From the NCBI RefSeq assembly GCF_030271535.1, contig NZ_JASCXJ010000009.1, positions 1 through 64,000 of the forward strand: DNA of 64,000 nucleotides, given 5' to 3'. This DNA is from Nocardiopsis sp. ATB16-24. GTDB taxonomy: Bacteria > Actinomycetota > Actinomycetes > Streptosporangiales > Streptosporangiaceae. A model generated the notes under the pieces. It searched no databases. It was not told the DNA's origin and saw only the letters and a list, made by a program, of their open reading frames with translations. Of the stretch, positions 8,724 through 16,107 are shown in pieces (the first letter of the stretch is position 1; every line of letters starts with the position of its first letter). The position numbers were made by a program, and so were the translations under genes.

Positions 8724-9497
8724 ATGAACCCCCGTCAGCGACGCGGCGTCCTGCTCATGGTCGTTGCCGCTATCGGCGCCGTCGCCGTGTTCGCCTCCGT
8801 GTTCACCTACCTCAGAGACCAGCAGGAACGTCTCGGCGACTTCGCGACCGTCCTGCGACTGACCGAGGACGTCGACGCCTACCAACCTCTCGGAGAGGGC
8901 TCCGTGGAACGGGTCCAGGTGCCCAGGGCCTACTTCGACCCGGAGGTCTTCCTCGCCGACCTGTCCGACGTCGAGACCCCCGCCGACCAGGAGTTGGTCG
9001 CCGCCTCCCACCTGGAGGCGGGCGTGTACCTCCAGCACGGCATGGTGCAGCCCCAGCCCACCCTGACCGCGGGCGAAAGGGAGATCGCCATCATGGTCGA
9101 CGCCGAGACCGGTGTCGCCGGCAAGGTGCGGCGCGGGTCGTTCGTGGACATCTACGGCACCTTCCAACCGCGCGACCACGGCCAGGCGTGCGCGGTGCGC
9201 GTCCTCACCGAGGTGGAGGTCCTCGACATCGGTGAGTTGCGGTCGAAGGAGAGCGAGGGCGGCGGCATGGCCGGGGTGGTCCCCGTGACCTTCCGTCTGG
9301 AGCCGGAGGCCGCGTTGCGACTGGCCTACGCCGAGGACTTCTCCACCAAGCTCAGACTGGCGCTGGTGAGCGCCGACGGCGGAGGGTCGCCCGGGGACTC
9401 GGAGTTCTGTAGCAAGGACTTCGACGATCTCGTGGGCGTCGACACACCCGACGACGGGGACATGACCAACGGGCGGCGCATGCCGCATGGGGGGTAG
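8724..9497 (+). CDS. cpaB: Flp pilus assembly protein CpaB/RcpC
   Basis: A 257-residue protein with one N-terminal membrane helix (about 10-28) and an extracytoplasmic SAF-like beta-clip domain (about 60-130: QVPRAYFD, AASHLEAGVYLQHGM) followed by the RcpC region (VDAETGVAGKVRRGSFVDIYG). In Gram-negatives CpaB helps the secretin; here there is no outer membrane, so it probably stabilises the pilus exit through the wall. cpaE begins 3 bases after the stop. Confidence 0.85.
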   Translation: MNPRQRRGVLLMVVAAIGAVAVFASVFTYLRDQQERLGDFATVLRLTEDVDAYQPLGEGSVERVQVPRAYFDPEVFLADLSDVETPADQELVAASHLEAGVYLQHGMVQPQPTLTAGEREIAIMVDAETGVAGKVRRGSFVDIYGTFQPRDHGQACAVRVLTEVEVLDIGELRSKESEGGGMAGVVPVTFRLEPEAALRLAYAEDFSTKLRLALVSADGGGSPGDSEFCSKDFDDLVGVDTPDDGDMTNGRRMPHGG

Positions 9498-9500
9498 ACG

Positions 9501-10925
9501 TTGAACTTCCGTGTCCTGGCGGGCATGCCCACCTCCGAGTCGGAGATGGTGCTCGCCGCGCGTTTCGACGAACTGCGCAACGCCGACCTCGTGGCCTCCC
9601 GGCCCACCACGTCGGCACTGATCGACGCGGCCGGGGAGTTTCCCGAGATCGACGTGGTCCTCATCCACCAGGACCTGGGCCCGGCCCCGGTGTTCGACGC
9701 GATAAGGGACCTGTCCCACCGTCACCCGCAGTTGGCCATCCTGCTGGTGTCGCCCACGATGGACCCCGACACCTTCACCGGCGCCATGGAGGCCGGTGCC
9801 CGCGGGGTGATACCCGAGGACTCGGGCATCGCCGAGTTGGAGAACCGCATCACCAAGGCGGCCGAGTGGTCACGGACGCTGCGCCGTCACCTGGAGTCGG
9901 CCTCGTGGGATCTGCCCGCCTCGGGTGTACGCGGTCGGATCGTGGCCCTCGGCGGCGCCAAGGGCGGCGTGGGCACCACCACGTGCGCGGTGCACCTGGC
10001 GATGGCGGCCGCCGCCGCGGAGCGGGTGGTGTGCCTGGTGGACCTGGACCTCCAGACCGGCGACCTGCCCGCGTTCCTCAACCTGCGCCACCGCCGCTCC
10101 ATCAGCGACCTGGTCGAGGCCGGGGACGACATCACCCCCGGCATGCTCTCGGAGACGTTGTACGTGGACCCGCGCGGACCGCACGTGCTGCTGGCCCCCG
10201 AGCACGGCGAACGTGGTGAGGACGTCACCGCGCGCGCCGCCCGCCGTGTGCTGAGCGCGCTGCGTTCGCGCTATGAACTGGTGATCGTGGACTGCGGCTC
10301 CACCATGAACGAGGCCACCGCGATGGCGGTGGAGATGGCCGACAGCGCGGTCGTCACCGTCACCCCCGACGTGCCGGCGATGCGCGGCGCCCAGCGGCTC
10401 ATGGCCATGTGGGAACGTCTGCACGTGCGCTCCCATGAGGACGTGTACTCGCTGGTCACCCGACACAGCCGCAGGAACGAGATCCAACCGGACTTCCTCC
10501 AGCAGCTACTGGGGACCCGGGTTCTGCGTACCCCGGTCCCCGCCGCCTACCGGGCGCTGGAGCCGGCGGAGAACAACGGCGACCCCACCAAGGTGACCGA
10601 TGAGGGACTGCGCAAGGCCTTCTCCCGACTGGCCGCGGAACTGGACCTGTTGAACCCGCCCGTGTCACCCGGCCAGGGTGGCACGGGCGGCGCGGCCACT
10701 CCCCCCGCGGGCTCGGGAGGTTTCGGCTCGCTCGCCGCCCGGCGCGGCTCGCCGCCCTCCACCCGCGATGTGTCCGGCTTCCTGAACGCCTCGTCGGGGC
10801 CCACGCCGCCCAGGGGAACGGGCGACGGCCCCTCCCCCGCCCGGTACCCGAGCCCGTTCCTCGGCGACCGCCCCGCAGGTGGCGTGCACGGGGGTGGTGG
10901 AGGCCACGGTGGCTTCGGTGGCTGA
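9501..10925 (+). CDS. cpaE: Tad pilus ATPase-like localisation protein CpaE/TadZ
   Basis: A 474-residue protein: residues 1-125 form a degenerate receiver-like domain, and residues 145-390 a MinD/ParA-type ATPase with the deviant Walker A GGAKGGVGTTT at 151-161. The final 80 residues are Gly/Pro-rich. TadZ proteins place the pilus machine in the cell. Start is TTG 9501, with GGGGG just upstream and a 3-base gap from cpaB. The 3' end overlaps the next gene by 17 bases, indicating coupled translation. Confidence 0.87.
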   Translation: MNFRVLAGMPTSESEMVLAARFDELRNADLVASRPTTSALIDAAGEFPEIDVVLIHQDLGPAPVFDAIRDLSHRHPQLAILLVSPTMDPDTFTGAMEAGARGVIPEDSGIAELENRITKAAEWSRTLRRHLESASWDLPASGVRGRIVALGGAKGGVGTTTCAVHLAMAAAAAERVVCLVDLDLQTGDLPAFLNLRHRRSISDLVEAGDDITPGMLSETLYVDPRGPHVLLAPEHGERGEDVTARAARRVLSALRSRYELVIVDCGSTMNEATAMAVEMADSAVVTVTPDVPAMRGAQRLMAMWERLHVRSHEDVYSLVTRHSRRNEIQPDFLQQLLGTRVLRTPVPAAYRALEPAENNGDPTKVTDEGLRKAFSRLAAELDLLNPPVSPGQGGTGGAATPPAGSGGFGSLAARRGSPPSTRDVSGFLNASSGPTPPRGTGDGPSPARYPSPFLGDRPAGGVHGGGGGHGGFGG

Positions 10926-11346
10926 GTCCGGTCCGCGCTCCGCCCGGGGCTCGGACGTGCCTCGGCGGGGCGACCGCGGCGGTGTCATCGTGGAGTTCGC
11001 CGCCGTGGTGCCCTTTCTGCTGCTGGCGCTGGCCCTGGTGTGGCAGGTCCTGTTACTCGGTATCACCGCCATGTACGCCTCGCACGGCGCCGCGGAGGCC
11101 GCCCGACAGGCCGCGGTGACCCCCGACGACATGGAGCGTGTGGACGAGGAGGCACGCAAGCGGGTGCGGGCCCCCTGGGACGGCGCGGACGTGATGACGG
11201 TGGAGGTGGTCGAGCGCGACGGTTCGCGCTTCGCCCGGGTGACGCTGGCCATGCCGATCTTCCTGCCCGGCGCCTCCGGCCCGTGGGACGTCACGGGGGA
11301 GGCCCGGGTGGTGACCGAGGTGGAGCCGAGGGGGTCGTTCCAGTGA
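10909..11346 (+). CDS. TadE-like pseudopilin
   Basis: A 145-residue protein with an Arg-rich N-terminus, a class IVb prepilin-like site DRG|GVIVE (Glu at +5) and a long hydrophobic helix, then a short extracytoplasmic domain. TadE/F proteins are minor pilins needed for pilus initiation. I chose GTG 10909, since GGAGG (10899-10903) is 5 bases upstream; GTG 10879 and 10918 are alternatives. Its stop overlaps the next start (GTGA). Confidence 0.8.
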   Translation: MASVAESGPRSARGSDVPRRGDRGGVIVEFAAVVPFLLLALALVWQVLLLGITAMYASHGAAEAARQAAVTPDDMERVDEEARKRVRAPWDGADVMTVEVVERDGSRFARVTLAMPIFLPGASGPWDVTGEARVVTEVEPRGSFQ

Positions 11347-11759
11347 GCACCGAGCCCGCGCCGCGCGTTCCTCGGGGAGTGAGACGACTGCTGCTGGGAC
11401 GCCGTCCGTTCCGGGGCGGCGACCGGGGTGGCCCGTTGCTGGAGTTCGCCGCGATCTTCCCGATCCTGCTCCTGGTCGCGGTCGTCTCGGTCGAGGCCTT
11501 CCTGGCCTTCGTCGCGGCCGAGCGACTGGAGTCCGCGGCCAGGGCCGGTGCGCGGGCGGCCGGGACCCAACAGCTCGCGGGCGCGGAGGCCGCCGCGCGC
11601 CGGTCGCTGCCGTCGTGGCTGGACGAGGCGGTCGTCACCAGCGGGGTCAACGACCACGACGGTTTCTACGTGCAGGTCTCGCATCGGCTGCCGATCGTGT
11701 TCCCGGCCTCGGGCCTGGACCTGACACTGACCCGACGAGTGGACATGCCCGATGTGTGA
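11343..11759 (+). CDS. second TadE/TadF-like pseudopilin
   Basis: A 138-residue protein with the same plan as the preceding gene: basic N-terminus, DRG|GPLLE (Glu +5), hydrophobic helix and a small outside domain ending in DMPDV. The GTG start at 11343 overlaps the upstream stop by 4 bases, so the two minor pilins should be made in fixed ratio. The next gene, cpaF, follows after 48 bases with a strong GGAAGGAGG site. Confidence 0.82.
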   Translation: MSTEPAPRVPRGVRRLLLGRRPFRGGDRGGPLLEFAAIFPILLLVAVVSVEAFLAFVAAERLESAARAGARAAGTQQLAGAEAAARRSLPSWLDEAVVTSGVNDHDGFYVQVSHRLPIVFPASGLDLTLTRRVDMPDV

Positions 11760-11807
11760 GACGGGGAGGGCTCGCCGTGAGCGCCTCGGGGGAAGGAGGA
11801 GCGGGAC

Positions 11808-13133
11808 ATGGGTCTGAAGGACCGTTTGGAGGAGGACCGCGTCGCGGAGGGACGCGCCGACCGTGGCAGCGTCACGCACTGGCGTCGACGGCTGTTGGAG
11901 GAGATCAACCTGGAGGACCTCACCAGGTTGACCCTGGCCCAGCGCCGGGTTCGTCTGGAGAAGGTCGTGGGCCACATCCTGACCCGTGAGGGTCCGGTGT
12001 TGTCGGACCGGGAGCGCTCGGTGCTCATTCGCCGGGTCGTGGACGAGGCCCTGGGCCTGGGCGTGCTGGAGCCCCTTCTGGCCGATGAGACCATCACCGA
12101 GATCATGGTCAACGGCCCCGACAACGTGTTCATCGAACGCGGGGGTCGCATGCAGCGGGTCGACGCCGCCTTCAACGGTGAGGAACAGCTCTACCAGACC
12201 ATCGACCGCATCGTGTCGTTGGTCAACCGCCGGGTGGACGAGGCCTCGCCGATGGTGGACGCCCGGCTGCCCACGGGGGAGCGCGTCAACGTGATCATCC
12301 CGCCGCTGTCGTTGTCGGGGCCGGTCCTGACCATCCGACGTTTCCCCAAGCCCTACCCGATCGACGAACTGGTGCGGATGGGCAGTCTGGACTCGCCGAC
12401 CGGCATCCTGCTGGCGGCGATGGTGCGCGCCCGGTTCAACATCGTGGTCTCGGGAGGCACCGGCACCGGTAAGACGACCTTCCTCAACGCGATGTCGGCG
12501 TTCGTCCCTTCCGACGAACGCATCGTCACCATCGAGGACTCCGCCGAGTTGCAACTGATGCAGGAGCACGTGGTGCGGTTGGAGTCCAGACCTCCCAACA
12601 TCGAGGGGCGGGGCGAGATCGCCATCCGCGACCTGGTGCGCAACGCGCTGCGGATGCGACCGGACCGCATCATCGTCGGCGAGGTGCGCGGCTCGGAGAC
12701 CATCGACATGCTCCAGGCCATGAACACCGGCCATGACGGGTCGCTGGTGACCGTGCACGCCAACTCCGCCGACGACGCCATCCACCGGTTGCAGACCCTG
12801 TCCACGTTGGGCGAGGGCACCATCCCCTACGACGCGATCCGCGATCAGATCAACAACGCGGTGGACGCCATCGTGCACCTGGGTCGTTGGCCGGACGGCT
12901 CACGACGGGTCAGCGAGATCGCGGTGGTCTCCTCCCGCAGACGCGAGGAGTTCCGGCTGGACCCGGTGATGCGGTTCGAGGCGATGCCCATGGGCCCCCA
13001 CCGGACGGTGGAGGGTCGGTTCCGACACTTCCCCCTGCCCCGGCACATCGCCGGACGCATCTACCACGTGGGCGAGGCCATCCCCGCCGCCTTCGGTGTG
13101 GCCTCGGAGGAGCAGTCCCGGCAGGGCCGGTGA
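11808..13133 (+). CDS. cpaF: Tad pilus assembly ATPase CpaF/TadA
   Basis: A 441-residue hexameric secretion ATPase. Visible motifs are Walker [10 protein letters not shown] (216-224), the Asp box around [10 protein letters not shown] (241-250), Walker [13 protein letters not shown] (284-295) and the His box [13 protein letters not shown] (308-320), all intact. It should power both assembly and retraction of Flp pili in the cytoplasm, working against TadB and TadC. GGAAGGAGG upstream gives a clear ribosome binding site. Confidence 0.95.
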   Translation: MGLKDRLEEDRVAEGRADRGSVTHWRRRLLEEINLEDLTRLTLAQRRVRLEKVVGHILTREGPVLSDRERSVLIRRVVDEALGLGVLEPLLADETITEIMVNGPDNVFIERGGRMQRVDAAFNGEEQLYQTIDRIVSLVNRRVDEASPMVDARLPTGERVNVIIPPLSLSGPVLTIRRFPKPYPIDELVRMGSLDSPTGILLAAMVRARFNIVVSGGTGTGKTTFLNAMSAFVPSDERIVTIEDSAELQLMQEHVVRLESRPPNIEGRGEIAIRDLVRNALRMRPDRIIVGEVRGSETIDMLQAMNTGHDGSLVTVHANSADDAIHRLQTLSTLGEGTIPYDAIRDQINNAVDAIVHLGRWPDGSRRVSEIAVVSSRRREEFRLDPVMRFEAMPMGPHRTVEGRFRHFPLPRHIAGRIYHVGEAIPAAFGVASEEQSRQGR

Positions 13134-13185
13134 GTTCTCGCCCCGCGCCCGGAGGGGCGCTCCCCCCGACCGTATTGGAGCACCG

Positions 13186-14118
13186 ATGACCTGGCAGTTC
13201 ATGGCGATCCTCGGCGGCTTGGCCGTGGTGTTGGTGTTGGCGCTGTGGGCACTGTGGGAGTTCGTGGCCAGCGCCGAGCACAAGCGGCTGATCGCGGCCC
13301 GCAGCGCCCTGACCCAGGCCGAGTACGAGGCGTCCACCCCCATGGCACGGCTGGAGGCGGCCATCCACCGCACCCAGTGGGGCGCGCGGTTGCACCGCAG
13401 GATCGCCCGCTCGGGGGCGGACGTACGGCTGTCCACGTTCGTCCTCGCCCTGGGGGGCGGGTCGCTGTTGGCCGTCATCGTGGTCTGGCAGGTGCTGGCG
13501 CCCTTCTTCGGCCTGTTGGCGGCGGCCGGGGTGGCGTTCCTGTTCTTCTCCTACCTCAACCGGGCCGAGGCCAAGCGGCGTGAGGAGTTCACCGCCCAAC
13601 TACCGGACCTGGCCCGGGTGCTGGGCAACGCGACCTCGGCGGGGCTGGCGCTTCCCACGGCCGTGGCGATGGCCGCCGAGGAACTGGACGGTCCCGCCGG
13701 TGAGGAGCTGGGGCGCATGGTGGAGTCGATGAAGTTGGGTGCGAGCTTCGAGGAGGCCGTCGGGGAACTGCGCGAGCGGATGCCCTCCCGGGAGCTGGGG
13801 GTGCTGTTGTCCACCCTGGTGGTGGCCTCCCGCTCGGGCGGTTCCCTCGTCACGGCGCTGCGCAACATCTCCACCACGTTGGAGAACCGCAAGGAGACCC
13901 GACGCGAGGTACAGACCATCCTCAGCGAGACCACGAGCACGGTGTGGGCTCTGGGGTTCATGTCGGTGGGCGCGCTGTTCCTGATCAACGCCATCGAACC
14001 GGGCATCATGCGCGTCATGACCACGTCCGTGGCGGGGATCGCGGTACTGCTGGTGGTGGCGGCGTTGTTCACCATCGGTTTCGTGCTGGTGTCCCGTATC
14101 ACCAAGTTCGAACTGTGA
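13186..14118 (+). CDS. tadB: Tad pilus inner-membrane platform protein TadB
   Basis: A 310-residue integral membrane protein with a T2SSF (GspF-like) domain: an N-terminal helix, a pair of helices near 85-125, a cytoplasmic helical domain (FTAQLPDLARVLGNATSAGL...) and C-terminal helices. ATG 13186 follows GGAG. It forms the membrane platform with TadC for the CpaF motor; tadC starts 10 bases downstream. Confidence 0.92.
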   Translation: MTWQFMAILGGLAVVLVLALWALWEFVASAEHKRLIAARSALTQAEYEASTPMARLEAAIHRTQWGARLHRRIARSGADVRLSTFVLALGGGSLLAVIVVWQVLAPFFGLLAAAGVAFLFFSYLNRAEAKRREEFTAQLPDLARVLGNATSAGLALPTAVAMAAEELDGPAGEELGRMVESMKLGASFEEAVGELRERMPSRELGVLLSTLVVASRSGGSLVTALRNISTTLENRKETRREVQTILSETTSTVWALGFMSVGALFLINAIEPGIMRVMTTSVAGIAVLLVVAALFTIGFVLVSRITKFEL

Positions 14119-14128
14119 GGTCCCCGAC

Positions 14129-15040
14129 GTGAACGTCTCTCCGCTCCTGGTCCCCTTCGCCGCCGCGTCGGCGGGTGCGCTGGTCGTGGTGACCGCGTGC
14201 TACGGCCTGCACCTGGCCATGTCCCAGACCCGGGTGACGGTGGGCGGGACACCGGTACGTCCGACCCGGACCCGATCCGACGACACGTTCGTCCTGCACC
14301 GGATCACCGAGGCGGTCGGGCGGCCCTTCGCGCGGTCGTTGGAGGCGGCCCTGGGGCGAAGAAGGCTGGCCTCCATCGCCGAACGCATCGAGGCGGCGGG
14401 ACGCCCCGAGGGGCTGACCCCGGAGCGCTACCTGCGGCGCAAGGTCGGCGAGGTTCTTCTGTACGGCCTCCTGGGCACCCTGATGTTCGTGTCCGGCAGT
14501 CCCCTGCTCGGGGTGGTGGTGCTCGCCTTCATGGGCCTGACCGATCTGAGCCTGTACGTGCAGGGTCAGGAGCGGGCGGACAGGGTGCAGTCGCAGCTGC
14601 CGGATTTCCTGGACGTGCTCGCGGTGACGGTGAGCGCGGGGATGTCCTTCCGCGCCGCGGTGGCGCGGGTGGCCGACTCCATGCCCGGGGTGCTCGCCGA
14701 CGAGTTCAAGCTGGCGTTGCAGCAGATGGAGTTGGGCATCTCACGCCGTGAGGCCTTCGAGCTGTTGCGCCGCCGCAACCGTAACGAGTCGTTGAGCAAG
14801 TTCGTGACCGCGATCCAGCAGGCCGAGGAGTTGGGGGCGCCGCTCAGCGACACCCTGGTGGACATCAGCCGGGACATGCGGCGGGCCGACGCCCAGTACA
14901 TGCGCCGCAAGGCCCAGCGCATGAACCCCCGGGTGACGATGGTGACCGCGGTGACCCTGCTGCCCGGCCTGCTCCTTCTCATCGTGGGGTCGATGTTCCT
15001 GGGCACCCAGGTCGACCTCGGTGCCATCCTGGGTGGTTGA
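14129..15040 (+). CDS. tadC: Tad pilus inner-membrane platform protein TadC
   Basis: A 303-residue T2SSF-domain membrane protein, the partner of TadB. It shows the pattern LPDFLDVLAVTVSAGMSF, then a second F-domain hairpin and a final hydrophobic helix. GTG start. It is the last gene of the first pilus block and is followed by a terminator; the Flp pilin gene is 7 kb away, which is unusual. Confidence 0.92.
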   Translation: MNVSPLLVPFAAASAGALVVVTACYGLHLAMSQTRVTVGGTPVRPTRTRSDDTFVLHRITEAVGRPFARSLEAALGRRRLASIAERIEAAGRPEGLTPERYLRRKVGEVLLYGLLGTLMFVSGSPLLGVVVLAFMGLTDLSLYVQGQERADRVQSQLPDFLDVLAVTVSAGMSFRAAVARVADSMPGVLADEFKLALQQMELGISRREAFELLRRRNRNESLSKFVTAIQQAEELGAPLSDTLVDISRDMRRADAQYMRRKAQRMNPRVTMVTAVTLLPGLLLLIVGSMFLGTQVDLGAILGG

Positions 15041-15061
15041 GCATCCTCGAAGTGCCGGGGA

Positions 15062-15088
15062 GGCCCCTCCCTCGGGAGGGGAGGGGCC
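15062..15088 (+). terminator. terminator of the cpaB-tadC operon
   Basis: Perfect 10-bp arms GGCCCCTCCC / GGGAGGGGCC with a 7-base loop, 21 bases after the tadC stop. Confidence 0.75.
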
Positions 15089-15107
15089 GTCGTGGGAGGC
15101 GGGCCCG

Positions 15108-15252
15108 GGACGGCCTCGAACTCCTCCGTGCCCGTCTCCACACGCACCAGGGGGTGGGCGAGGAGGTCGTGGTACCAGTCGGGATGGCGGTCCGCGCCAC
15201 CTGCGGAACCGACGACGTACACGTGGCCTTCGGACCGGATGTAGCCGAGGGG
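15108..15252 (-). pseudogene. remnant of a deazaflavin-dependent nitroreductase (DDN family)
   Basis: The minus strand encodes about 48 codons that match the middle of F420-dependent DDN-type proteins: GYIRSEGHVYVVGSAGG, then RHPDWYHDLLAHP and VETGTEEFEAV. Homology stops on both sides, with a long inverted repeat at the upstream end and the tadC terminator at the other. No start, N-terminus or C-terminus remains, so this is a gene fragment. Confidence 0.75.
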
Positions 15253-15263
15253 GTGGCCCCCCT

Positions 15264-15330
15264 CCCCGTGATCTTGCTCTGGGTGTCACTGCCGGACACC
15301 TCCAGTGACGCTGGGAGCAAGATCACGGGG
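15264..15330. repeat. long imperfect inverted repeat
   Basis: Arms at 15264-15291 and 15303-15330 (28 bases each, 11-base loop). The outer 16 bases are perfectly complementary (CCCCGTGATCTTGCTC / GAGCAAGATCACGGGG) and the inner 7 (GTCACTG / CAGTGAC) also pair. It abuts the broken end of the DDN remnant and may be a mobile-element end or MITE-like scar. Confidence 0.7.
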
Positions 15331-15603
15331 GAGGGGCGGGGCGCGGGGCGGTAGGGACCGTTGGTGGTTGCGGCTCGCTTCAGGTGTCCAGAAGTGATGC
15401 TGGTGTGAAGGGTGGGGTTCTGTTCGGGGTGAGGGTGTTGCTGGGGGCGTCCTCGACGGTGCACAGTGCTCTCAGCGGCACTGGCGAAGAAGGGGAGCGC
15501 GGAAGGGGCACGCCTTTACGGTCATCCCCTACGGCCTGGACATGACCACCGCACCGGGCTGGGGATCCATCCTTCAGCCCCACACCACTAACGAAAAACC
15601 CAG
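15331..15603. other. 273-bp intergenic scrap
   Basis: No intact gene. An in-frame run of about 40 codons ending at 15620 (containing FTVIPYGLDMTTAPGWG) looks protein-like but has no start and no family I recognise. It is probably another fragment in this rearranged stretch. Confidence 0.35.
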
Positions 15604-15738
15604 TAGGGAGTGTTTTTAGAGGGCTTTCGGGTCAGCGAGCGGCCGTGCAGGCGATCTCTCGCAAGACGATGTGCGAAGTTCAGCCTGGTCGTGCTTCACA
15701 AGCGCAGAGGCGTAGCGAGAGGCGGCCTGGTGGACGCG
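15604..15738 (+). repeat. dispersed 135-bp repeat, copy 1
   Basis: Nearly identical, in the same orientation, to 53852-53987, with about eight differences and one indel. Both begin TAGGGAGTGTT and end GGCCTGGTGGACGCG. The element can fold: CTCTCGC (15656-15662) pairs with GCGAGAG (15715-15721), flanked by further complementary stretches. No terminal inverted repeats were found. The first bases resemble ends of IS5-type insertion sequences of actinomycetes, so a solo IS end or MITE is possible. Copy 1 directly abuts the IS481 transposase remnant. Confidence 0.85.
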
Positions 15739-15952
15739 GCCCTGGCGTCCCCAGACCAACGGCAAGATCGAACGGTTCCACCGCACGCCGGCCACCGAGT
15801 GGGCCTACGCTCGCCTCTACTCCTGCGAGGCCGAGTGCCAAGCCGCCTATCCCGACTTCTTGGACTGGTACAACTACCATCGGCCCCACACCGGGATCGG
15901 AGGGCAGATCCCAGCAGCCCGTGTCACCAACCTCTGTGGTCAGTACACCTAG
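15737..15952 (+). pseudogene. IS481-family transposase, C-terminal remnant
   Basis: About 71 codons in one frame match the end of IS481 transposases: RPWRPQTNGKIERFHRT, EWAYARLYSCEA, FLDWYNYHRPHTGIGG and the closing RVTNLCGQYT before the stop at 15950-15952. The catalytic-core Glu of the DDE triad lies in the GKIERFHR motif. The N-terminal three quarters are missing and replaced by the dispersed repeat, so the gene is dead. A single codon-level change (the expected Leu after RFHRT is replaced) also suggests decay. Confidence 0.88.
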
Positions 15953-16107
15953 GTGACTTCCGTGGTGTGTGCGCTCGCGATTCACTCCCCGGCGGTTTCA
16001 AGGCGCCCGCGCACCCTCCCGATCGGCCCACTTCTCTTGACCGGTGGCACGCGACGCAGAAGTCAACCTATGTCATGCCCAGGTGCGGCACCAGCGCGCG
16101 GCCGGCC

